Below, piece by piece: positions 6,292 to 10,630 of a DNA stretch of 10,630 nt. Each line of letters starts with the position of its first letter. The stretch's first letter is position 1. A program made the translations under genes and the position numbers. Below the pieces are notes generated by a model. The model worked only from the letters and a program-made list of their open reading frames with translations, did no database searches and was not told the DNA's origin. The stretch is from Euryarchaeota archaeon UBA556 (GTDB lineage: Archaea > Thermoplasmatota > Poseidoniia > Poseidoniales > Thalassarchaeaceae), in the NCBI GenBank assembly GCA_002494975.1, contig DADI01000054.1, positions 14,369 to 24,998 on the forward strand, given 5' to 3'.

Positions 6292-6839
6292 ACCTTCTTA
6301 GATAAACCTTGCATATAATTATCCAAATCAAAGTTCTCCCATTTTTTAATTATATCTAACATTACAGTCAATTCTCCCCTTAAAGGATTAGTATCTACCA
6401 TTTGTTCTCTCACAAAAGGTTCACGCCCTGGAATATGATACGTAGAAATTTGTTTGAAAACTCCTTTACTCAATAAACTAGTAACGATCGCACGAGCCGA
6501 ATCAGATCCAGCCTGAGAATTTAATAAAATCTTTACCTTTTCTACCGCACTTGAATTTACCATCTCGGAATAATGACTTTGCACCAATGCTAAATATTTT
6601 TCAGGATCCGTTTTTAGCATATGATCCAACTGTCCAACGGAATATTGATGATTTTTAATTAAATAATCGTAAAATTCGGACACGAGACACAAAGAAAGCC
6701 TCAGCGGATCAGATAAAATATTAAACATAATAAAATATAAATCATCTATATCTTCACCACTCTTCATATAAATATCTGCATATACATTCACAGTTGCATC
6801 CTTACTCATTGTCAAACGAGTTTGACCTATTCTATCCAT
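6288..6839 (-). CDS. Orphan protein, mostly helical, second gene of a two-gene unit
   Basis: 183 aa, no recognised family. The sequence looks largely alpha-helical, with a hydrophobic stretch at 31-53 (YFIMFNILSDPLRLSLCLVS) that is interrupted by Asp, Pro and Arg and is more likely a buried helix than a membrane segment. The C-terminal half holds a Ser/Ala/Leu-rich helix (SARAIVTSLLSKGVF), a short PGREPF turn and a basic end (GLSKKV). The start ATG is 13 bp after the stop of the zinc-ribbon gene. It carries a strong Shine-Dalgarno, TAGGAGG, beginning inside that stop codon, which marks translation from a shared mRNA. An internal ATG at codon 11 lacks such a site. Function unknown. Confidence 0.82.
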   Translation of the reverse strand: MDRIGQTRLTMSKDATVNVYADIYMKSGEDIDDLYFIMFNILSDPLRLSLCLVSEFYDYLIKNHQYSVGQLDHMLKTDPEKYLALVQSHYSEMVNSSAVEKVKILLNSQAGSDSARAIVTSLLSKGVFKQISTYHIPGREPFVREQMVDTNPLRGELTVMLDIIKKWENFDLDNYMQGLSKKV

Positions 6840-6845
6840 TCCTTA

Positions 6846-6851
6846 CTTCCT
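6846..6851 (-). promoter_or_regulatory. Strong Shine-Dalgarno for the 6288-6839 gene
   Basis: AGGAGG on the minus strand, 6 nt before ATG 6839 and immediately downstream of the TAG stop of the preceding gene. It is the clearest ribosome binding site of the window. It belongs to an operon-internal gene, in contrast to the leaderless-looking first genes. Confidence 0.7.
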
Positions 6852-6852
6852 C

Positions 6853-7104
6853 CTATTTATTTTGTTTTACATCTTCGGCAAACTTTCTGCAAGTCATACA
6901 CCGATATCCAAACCCACCCAATGTTATGTCAAAATCTTGATAACAAATTTCACAATTTCTGAATCTGAATCTAAGTGGATAGGTAGGACTAATCTTTTTA
7001 GCATCCTTGATCGTAACACAAAATTTTGAATTATCTATTAAATGCGATTCTTCATTAATTTCTAAAACAGCGTAGCCATTATCAGCAGCCCACTGTTGAA
7101 ACAT
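6853..7104 (-). CDS. Small zinc-ribbon protein
   Basis: 83 aa with two cysteine knuckles in the C-terminal half, C51-x2-C54 (CEIC) and C69-x2-C72 (CMTC), 14 residues apart. This fits a zinc ribbon or treble-clef finger. The N-terminal half (AVLEINEESHLIDNSKFCVT, 12-31) looks like beta strands. A basic cluster (LRFRFRN) precedes the first knuckle. Small proteins of this shape in archaeal viruses often act in nucleic-acid or protein binding, but no specific family is recognised. It is the first gene of a unit with the 6288-6839 gene and is divergent from the membrane protein gene. The promoter TATA ends 19 nt before the ATG. Confidence 0.78.
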   Translation of the reverse strand: MFQQWAADNGYAVLEINEESHLIDNSKFCVTIKDAKKISPTYPLRFRFRNCEICYQDFDITLGGFGYRCMTCRKFAEDVKQNK

Positions 7105-7123
7105 AGTATTTGATTTCGCTCTA

Positions 7124-7132
7124 CCTATATAA
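7124..7132 (-). promoter_or_regulatory. TATA box of the zinc-ribbon gene
   Basis: Minus strand TTATATAGG followed by TAG, inner edge 19 nt from ATG 7104. It carries the same AGGTAG extension as the kinase and 6261 promoters. Confidence 0.6.
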
Positions 7133-7138
7133 TACTAA

Positions 7139-7177
7139 TTATAATATAGTCGAAAGAAGATAGTAATTAATAGGAGT
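7139..7177 (+). promoter_or_regulatory. Promoter and Shine-Dalgarno region of the two-TM protein gene
   Basis: A TATA-like ttataatatag is at 7139-7149 and a second A/T element, agtaattaa, at 7162-7170 (20 nt from the ATG). TAGGAGT at 7171-7177 could be a Shine-Dalgarno, 13 nt before the ATG at 7191. Which A/T element is used cannot be decided by eye. The upstream one would give a short leader that includes the Shine-Dalgarno. Confidence 0.45.
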
Positions 7178-7190
7178 AAAAACGATAAAT

Positions 7191-7718
7191 ATGAGTTCTA
7201 GCCTTCGTAAAGATACATTCAATGACAAAATGATGCGCCGAGTAGGTGTTCCTATTGTCTGGGCTTGGCTACTTTCGGCTACGGCAGTTATCACTTTTGG
7301 AATTTTAGAACCAAATAGAGTCATTCCGAATCTAGAAGGATTCGTTTCTTTAATAGCCATCGTTGGAACTTTGGCTACTTTAATCGTAACTTCTATCTTA
7401 GAGTTATGGAAACAAGAACAATTAAAAGAAATTGGATTAGCCCCGGCGGCTCGAGGCCACAGTTTAGATATGGATCGAGAAGAAAGAAGACACGCTATGA
7501 TAATGGAACGTTTAGAATTCATGGCCGAACATCAATTAGATGAAAGACATTTACATATGGCATCCGATCATGTCGCTGATATTTCTCCAGAATTGGGATC
7601 TACTCGAGAACGTATGACTGAGTGGAAAGAGATGGGTGATTTCGTAGCCGGTGGACATCATCATGAATCAACAGATGAAGAAGTTTCTGAATCAGAATCT
7701 CACGAAGAAGAATTATAA
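7191..7718 (+). CDS. Two-TM membrane protein with long charged, His-rich tail
   Basis: 175 aa, predicted inner-membrane protein. A short basic N-terminus (SSSLRK, MMRR) precedes TM1 (about 18-38). A short loop with NRVIPN follows, then TM2 (about 47-71), and then a hydrophilic tail of about 100 residues. The tail has a predicted helix with RERR/MERLEFMAEHQLDERH spacing, HHH at 156-158 and an acidic end (EEVSESESHEEEL). By the positive-inside rule both ends would be cytoplasmic. This topology occurs in holins and in virion membrane proteins, but I recognise no specific family. Gene order does not resolve it: it stands alone on the plus strand between two minus-strand units. Stop TAA at 7716 is followed by a short T run (gttttt). 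Confidence 0.82.
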   Translation: MSSSLRKDTFNDKMMRRVGVPIVWAWLLSATAVITFGILEPNRVIPNLEGFVSLIAIVGTLATLIVTSILELWKQEQLKEIGLAPAARGHSLDMDREERRHAMIMERLEFMAEHQLDERHLHMASDHVADISPELGSTRERMTEWKEMGDFVAGGHHHESTDEEVSESESHEEEL

Positions 7719-7802
7719 GTTTTTGATAGTTTACGATGCAATTTAAAATAGTAAAAAGTTTCTGAGGAAGTAAGGTGGGTCTTGGAACCTGCGGTTAGCA
7801 GT
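7719..7802. other. Convergent intergenic gap, no gene seen
   Basis: 84 bp between the ends of the two-TM protein gene (+) and the RHH-like gene (-). A T5 run at 7720-7724 directly after the plus-strand stop may serve as a weak archaeal T-tract terminator. No hairpin, tRNA or small frame is convincing here. Confidence 0.4.
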
Positions 7803-8042
7803 TTACTTTTGCGATCCGTTCCAAACGTATGTGAAAGGTCGGTGTGTTCCCACTTTAGAATATTTACCTGAGACTCTAAAATAGTATGATAACCTTTTAG
7901 GTGTTTGCTCAGTTTTTGGCCACAACCCTCTTTGAAACATATTATGTATTACTGTTCTCGGATCCATAGCAGATCTTTGTGATTCCATATAGTTGTCTAT
8001 GCGAGCCTCTAAACGGCGATTGAAAATTATCCCTCGTTCCAT
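7803..8042 (-). CDS. Small ribbon-helix-helix-like protein
   Basis: 79 aa. Residues 3-41 have the ribbon-helix-helix (MetJ/Arc/CopG) pattern. A short strand (RGIIFNRR) is followed by a helix with ARIDNYME, a turn (RSAMDP) and a second helix with TVIHNMFQRGLW. The hydrophobic spacing and the RTVI...RGL ending are typical. The C-terminal part (LSYYFRVSGKYSKVGTHRPF, 51-70) is a basic, aromatic extension of unknown use. RHH proteins bind DNA as dimers and usually repress transcription. This assignment rests on pattern only and could be wrong. The gene has its own palindromic TATA element 21 nt upstream, so it can be transcribed apart from the 8090-8260 gene. Confidence 0.72.
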   Translation of the reverse strand: MERGIIFNRRLEARIDNYMESQRSAMDPRTVIHNMFQRGLWPKTEQTPKRLSYYFRVSGKYSKVGTHRPFTYVWNGSQK

Positions 8043-8062
8043 AATATGGATAGTATGTTCAT

Positions 8063-8074
8063 AGTATATATACT
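8063..8074 (-). promoter_or_regulatory. Palindromic TATA box of the RHH-like gene
   Basis: agtatatatact is a 12-bp perfect palindrome whose TATA core ends 21 nt before ATG 8042. Palindromy is partly trivial for a TATA sequence. It could also be a binding site for the dimeric RHH product itself (autoregulation), which is inference. Confidence 0.55.
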
Positions 8075-8089
8075 TTGCGGTAATTAGAT

Positions 8090-8260
8090 TCAGACGGAAC
8101 GTCCGACTCTTTTTAATTCTTCTCGCTTACAATGTCCTAAAAATATTCCTGAATTAGGATCCTCTTTTTCTACTACTGCGATCCGAAGCAACTTCTTATC
8201 ATTGGGGTCATCAGTGAAGACCAATATGTTTCCACTTCCAATAGTAACTCGGTATTCCAC
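8090..8260 (-). CDS. Small orphan protein with GTG start
   Basis: 56 aa from GTG 8260 to TGA 8090. The product starts (f)MEYRVTIGSGNILVFTDDPN and continues KKLLRIAVVEKED to a basic end (CKREELKRVGRSV). The pattern is a beta strand, a DDPNDKK turn, a strand, a GIFLGHC strand and a charged helix, which looks like a real small domain and not a chance frame. The start lies 22 bp after the stop of the 8283-8723 gene, and an in-frame TAG at 8270-8272 blocks any longer N-terminus. GGGTGAT, a good match to the 16S 3' tail, sits about 4 nt before GTG. It is therefore probably translated from the mRNA of the 8283-8723 gene. The family is unrecognised. Confidence 0.7.
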   Translation of the reverse strand: MEYRVTIGSGNILVFTDDPNDKKLLRIAVVEKEDPNSGIFLGHCKREELKRVGRSV

Positions 8261-8282
8261 AACATCACCCTAATTGTTTTAA

Positions 8283-8723
8283 TTAGTTATATCGGCGGCG
8301 GTGTTCGTTTATCCACGCTTCGCCACCTTCGAAACAAGCGGTGTGAAATTCTTCCAAAGTCATGTCTTTTGCTGTATCAGAATACATTAGCCAATCTTTA
8401 GTTAAGTTAGCACCATGTCCAAATATAGGACCTTCGTGAGGCAGTAGTGCAACCTTATCTCCGATGTTCACTGTTCCACGACCCATAACATTTAGCACTA
8501 TCTTAGCATCGTCTGATTGTTCAATCAGACCGACCATGTGTGTTCGGTTATTCTTATCTAATATCCAATTACCTTTCACTAAATCATAGAATCCAACTTT
8601 AGTTCCATCTGCAGCATCTACATAAATGCGGTCAGTCAATCCTCTTTCTCCATTCTTAGTCCAGCGGCTAGCCTTGTAGCCATCGTTTTGTTGTTCAATT
8701 GTTGCGGATATACCAGTAGTCAT
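8283..8723 (-). CDS. Orphan protein with predicted beta-rich core
   Basis: 146 aa, no recognised family. Residues 1-65 look beta-rich with a repeating strand-turn pattern: YKASRWTKNG, DRIYVDAADGTKVGFYDL and GNWILDKNNRTHMVGLI. Residues 72-101 contain GRGTVNIGDKVALLP, again strand-like. The last third, from KDWLMYS to WINEHRRRYN, is helical and ends basic. There is no TM segment and there is a single Cys. The start ATG at 8723 is supported by a TATA box 21 nt upstream. It is the first gene of a unit continuing into the 8090-8260 gene. Function cannot be inferred from what is visible. Confidence 0.82.
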   Translation of the reverse strand: MTTGISATIEQQNDGYKASRWTKNGERGLTDRIYVDAADGTKVGFYDLVKGNWILDKNNRTHMVGLIEQSDDAKIVLNVMGRGTVNIGDKVALLPHEGPIFGHGANLTKDWLMYSDTAKDMTLEEFHTACFEGGEAWINEHRRRYN

Positions 8724-8744
8724 AATATCAGTAGGATTCTTTCA

Positions 8745-8753
8745 GGTATTTAA
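8745..8753 (-). promoter_or_regulatory. TATA box of the 8283-8723 gene
   Basis: Minus strand TTAAATACC, inner edge 21 nt from ATG 8723. It lies in the 114-bp gap between divergent genes. Confidence 0.65.
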
Positions 8754-8801
8754 CCTTTTCGACAGATGGATGGTATTTATTAAATAGTCAATAATTCAAA
8801 T

Positions 8802-8835
8802 ATCAAATAGTGAGCCAACTCACAAAGTAGGTGAT
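8802..8835 (+). promoter_or_regulatory. Promoter region of the 8838 gene: TATA-like box, hairpin/operator, Shine-Dalgarno
   Basis: ATCAAATAG (8802-8810) is a possible TATA box. Sharing its last base is a perfect inverted repeat, gtgag-ccaa-ctcac (8810-8823). AGGTGAT (8829-8835) is a Shine-Dalgarno ending 2 nt before ATG 8838. The palindrome lies between box and start site, where a bound repressor would block initiation. It could alternatively form a small hairpin in RNA. A second A/T-rich stretch lies at 8774-8786. Confidence 0.4.
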
Positions 8836-8837
8836 TA

Positions 8838-9107
8838 ATGTTTTCAATTTGGTCTGTCATTCAAAAACCAGAATATGATTCGGACCCTTGGGTTGCCGAT
8901 CTCTGGGTGCACACCAGTGAAGGTGAGAAATATATTTTTGATACCGTCATTGATTCCGATTATCAAATGTTTCAACACTGGTTATCTTTTTATGTATCAG
9001 CGGGCACAGAAGCATTTGCATTATCAGATGGATATTGCGAAGAATTTTTTGAGTATTATGAATTAGTCTGCAACGATGGATTTGCTGGAGAGTTAATGAT
9101 CAGTTAA
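8838..9107 (+). CDS. Small acidic, aromatic-rich orphan protein
   Basis: 89 aa, rich in Trp, Tyr, Phe, Asp and Glu (WSVIQKPEYDSDPWVADLWV near the N-terminus; CEEFFEYYELVC near the C-terminus). No TM segment, signal peptide or known motif. It is predicted to be soluble and strongly acidic. The start ATG has a close AGGTGAT. The gene stands alone on the plus strand. It diverges from the 8283-8723 gene and converges on the resolvase-like gene with 1 bp between their ends. Another frame overlaps it for 63 codons at 8875-9066, but this one has the ribosome binding site and a plausible protein composition. Small, lone acidic proteins in viral genomes are sometimes inhibitors of host DNA-binding proteins; here that is speculation. 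Confidence 0.75.
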   Translation: MFSIWSVIQKPEYDSDPWVADLWVHTSEGEKYIFDTVIDSDYQMFQHWLSFYVSAGTEAFALSDGYCEEFFEYYELVCNDGFAGELMIS

Positions 9108-9108
9108 T

Positions 9109-9585
9109 TTAATCTAACCTCACCAGTCTCCAAAAAACTTTTCCTTCTTTGATCAAGTCTCTGATTCTTCTTTGTTTAGTAGTCAAATTACTTTTATCTA
9201 CTTTAACTTCAATAAAGTATACTCCTCCGGATTCTAAATTTTCTTCTTTATCTTGATGCCAATCGAAAACTAAATAATCTAAGGGATTACCTATAAAATT
9301 CCAGTCTTCAGATCTCCAGTGTTCTTCTAAACCTGTGGCTTTCAAAAATGGAGTCCATTTCTCGATGGCTTGACCTTTCTTAGCCGCTTGGGATCCTGCT
9401 CGTGATTTTTGTTTCTTGACTTCTTTAAGAAGTTGTTCTATTTCCATATCTCGGAGCAAAATTGTAGAATCTAAATTAGAAATTTCTTTAGTATAATCAT
9501 TCACTCGACTAGAAAGTATTCCTAACCTCCAGAATAATACTGAAAGTATTCCTACAAATGATCCAAATAAAATCCAATCTATCAT
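9109..9585 (-). CDS. Membrane-anchored Holliday-junction-resolvase-like PD-(D/E)XK nuclease (PF10107-like)
   Basis: 158 aa from ATG 9585. An N-terminal TM helix (about 3-23) is followed by a coiled-coil-like segment (28-62) and a nuclease domain (about 70-158). The domain has FIGNPLDYLVFD (97-108, Asp103), FIEVKVDKS (124-132, Glu126-x-Lys128) and LTTKQRRIRDLIKEGKVFW (134-152). This order matches the archaeal endonuclease/Holliday junction resolvase-related family, including its TM-plus-coiled-coil front. Predicted metal-dependent DNA cleavage; membrane attachment is inferred. The frame stays open to a GTG at 9594 abutting the TFB stop. ATG 9585 is preferred because TTAGGTGG, lying across the TFB stop codon, is well placed as a Shine-Dalgarno for it. 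It is thus co-transcribed with and translationally close to TFB. Confidence 0.85.
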   Translation of the reverse strand: MIDWILFGSFVGILSVLFWRLGILSSRVNDYTKEISNLDSTILLRDMEIEQLLKEVKKQKSRAGSQAAKKGQAIEKWTPFLKATGLEEHWRSEDWNFIGNPLDYLVFDWHQDKEENLESGGVYFIEVKVDKSNLTTKQRRIRDLIKEGKVFWRLVRLD

Positions 9586-9594
9586 TAATACCAC

Positions 9595-10527
9595 CTAAGT
9601 TGTCGCTTTTGTGGAAGGGTTATCGGGATTCAAACTCATAGTAGCACACATTTCTTTGTAGCGATTACGGATAGTGACTTCCGTCACTCCTGCCGCCATA
9701 GCCACTTCTCTTTGAGTTCGAGGTTGATTCACTAACATGGCCGCTAAGTAAACTGCCGCCGCCGCAATTCCCGTAGGTCCACGACCGGCTGCCCAATTAT
9801 CAGCACGACACGCATCAATAATTCGGTTGGCTTCGATAGTTGCTTTAGAGTTTAATTTCAAAGTTGAACAAAAACGTGGCACATATCCTTTAGCATCCGC
9901 AGATGGAACTTGAAGTTTTAATTCTTTAACAATGGCTCGATAAGTTCTACCGATTTCTTTTCTACCAGTTCGAGAATAATGTCCGACTTCATCCAGAGTT
10001 CTAGGTTGATTAACCATCCTACACGCCAAATAAAGCGAAGCGGCTACTACACCTTCAATAGATCTGCCCCGAACTAATTTATTATCTACGGCTTGTCGAT
10101 AATATCTGGCGGCTTCACTTCTAATACTCATAGGCAATTCCATTTGACTAGCCAATCTTTGTAATTCGGCTAGAGCCACCACTAAGTTTCTTTCAATAGC
10201 ATCCTTGATTCGAGTTCGCTGATGTTGAGTCCTCAACCGATTCATAGTTCTTCGCATAGAAGAAGAAATGCTACGGCCAGAATAATCTTTATTTCTCCAA
10301 TCGATGTCAGTAGTCAAACCTCCATCGTGGATTAGTTGTGATTTAGGTAATCCCCATCTATCATTATCTTTTTCTGAATCAGAGTAAGTGTTAGTATCTT
10401 TTCCATAATCAATAACGGTGTTTGATAAAACTGTTCCACATTGTCGACAACATCTATAACCATTACTATCTTCATCAAATTCAGTCGCTGCACATTCCAT
10501 ACACTTATCATTGGTTTCAATAGTCAT
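9595..10527 (-). CDS. tfb: Transcription initiation factor B (archaeal TFIIB homologue)
   Basis: 310 aa, full length for the family. The N-terminal zinc ribbon has C9-x2-C12 and C27-x2-C30 (C26 is extra). The B-reader/linker has IHDGGLTTDIDW (66-77) and SGRSISSSMRRTMNRLRTQH (83-102). Cyclin repeat 1 spans about 108-203 (AELQRLASQMELP, GRSIEGVVAASLYLACR, a TLDEVGHYSRTGRKEIGRTY helix-turn-helix). Cyclin repeat 2 spans about 208-297 and ends in the BRE-contacting helix-turn-helix TQREVAMAAGVTEVTIRNRY (271-290). All landmark parts are present, so it should bind TBP-TATA complexes and recruit RNA polymerase. In a mobile-element setting it could redirect transcription to the element's promoters; it may equally be a host-derived paralogue. 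The start is set by a TATA box 22 nt upstream. The resolvase-like gene follows directly. Confidence 0.95.
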   Translation of the reverse strand: MTIETNDKCMECAATEFDEDSNGYRCCRQCGTVLSNTVIDYGKDTNTYSDSEKDNDRWGLPKSQLIHDGGLTTDIDWRNKDYSGRSISSSMRRTMNRLRTQHQRTRIKDAIERNLVVALAELQRLASQMELPMSIRSEAARYYRQAVDNKLVRGRSIEGVVAASLYLACRMVNQPRTLDEVGHYSRTGRKEIGRTYRAIVKELKLQVPSADAKGYVPRFCSTLKLNSKATIEANRIIDACRADNWAAGRGPTGIAAAAVYLAAMLVNQPRTQREVAMAAGVTEVTIRNRYKEMCATMSLNPDNPSTKATT

Positions 10528-10546
10528 AGAATGATATCTCGCTTCA

Positions 10547-10559
10547 CCACCTACTTAAG
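10547..10559 (-). promoter_or_regulatory. TATA box of the tfb operon
   Basis: Minus strand CTTAAGTAGGTGG; the TTAAGTAGG core (10550-10558) ends 22 nt before ATG 10527. A second A/T box, tttaaatac (10572-10580), lies about 20 bp further upstream and may be an alternative or auxiliary element. The core is the same as in the helicase and 6261 promoters. Confidence 0.7.
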
Positions 10560-10592
10560 TGTTTGCGTTCCTTTAAATACCGTGCAGGGTCT

Positions 10593-10630
10593 TTAATCCT
10601 TTTTAACTTTCTTAGTTTTCTTCTTAGAAG
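10593..10630 (-). CDS. Lysine-rich C-terminus of an upstream gene (partial)
   Basis: Reading the minus strand from the window edge, one frame gives SKKKTKKVKKD and TAA at 10593-10595. A basic tail like this is plausible for a nucleic-acid-binding protein. It ends before the tfb promoter, as the compact layout would predict. A rival frame stays open into the tfb promoter (to TGA near 10545) and is less likely. Only 11 codons are visible, so this is tentative. Confidence 0.45.
   Translation of the reverse strand, partial: SKKKTKKVKKD

Noticed and set aside
7139..7522. Minus-strand frame of 127 codons
   Set aside because: It is antisense to the two-TM protein gene, whose hydrophobic and acidic codons produce it, and it would run through the divergent promoter region.
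7719..7802. Possible tRNA or small RNA in the gap after the two-TM gene
   Set aside because: No cloverleaf, T-arm consensus or stable hairpin is visible.
8875..9066. Second plus-strand frame of 63 codons inside the 8838-9107 gene
   Set aside because: It is an overlapping shadow without a Shine-Dalgarno. The 8838 frame has AGGTGAT and a sensible protein.
10545..10630. Rival minus-strand frame of 28 codons running from the window edge into the tfb promoter
   Set aside because: It would cover the tfb TATA box and has an unbalanced Leu/Arg/Lys composition. The frame ending at 10593 fits the layout better.

Overview
This is an AT-rich, tightly packed archaeal window. The domain assignment rests on two things. 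A full-length archaeal transcription factor B (TFB) lies at the right end. Nearly every transcription unit is also preceded by a TATA-type archaeal promoter whose inner edge is 19-22 nt from the start codon, which is the geometry of leaderless or near-leaderless mRNA. The gene set is a P-loop nucleotide kinase of the phage deoxynucleotide-kinase type, an XPD/DinG-type iron-sulfur helicase, a Cas4/RecB-like nuclease, a resolvase-like nuclease and many small orphan proteins. I see no ribosomal, central-metabolic or tRNA genes. This fits best with an archaeal virus, plasmid or integrated element. The TFB sequence looks euryarchaeal-like to me, but host and lineage are inference, and an accessory region of a chromosome is not excluded.

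Layout, left to right. At 1-632 (-) is the N-terminal part of an orphan protein with a proline-rich, low-complexity C-terminal half that runs off the window. At 671-1204 (-) is the dNMP-kinase-like gene, and at 1254-3455 (-) the XPD-like helicase. A PPTC7-like PP2C phosphatase (3533-4288, +) is divergent from the helicase and convergent with the Cas4-like nuclease (4276-5349, -). Two tandem acidic orphans (5398-5772 and 5794-6261, -) look paralogous and are in the same frame. They are followed by an orphan (6288-6839, -) and a small zinc-ribbon protein (6853-7104, -) that form a pair. A two-TM membrane protein (7191-7718, +) diverges from that pair. A cluster of small genes follows: a ribbon-helix-helix-like protein (7803-8042, -), a GTG-started 56-aa gene (8090-8260, -) and an orphan of 146 aa (8283-8723, -). 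A lone plus-strand orphan (8838-9107) converges on the membrane-anchored resolvase-like nuclease (9109-9585, -), which is co-transcribed behind TFB (9595-10527, -). The last 38 bases hold the lysine-rich tail of one more minus-strand gene.

How it fits together (inference). The helicase, Cas4-like nuclease, resolvase-like nuclease and nucleotide kinase look like a DNA replication/recombination and precursor-supply set. TFB plus a recurring TTAAGTAGG-type promoter suggests the element may help direct its own transcription. The PP2C phosphatase and RHH-like protein would be regulatory. No stretch longer than 300 bases lacks a gene. The intergenic gaps are short and mainly hold promoters.
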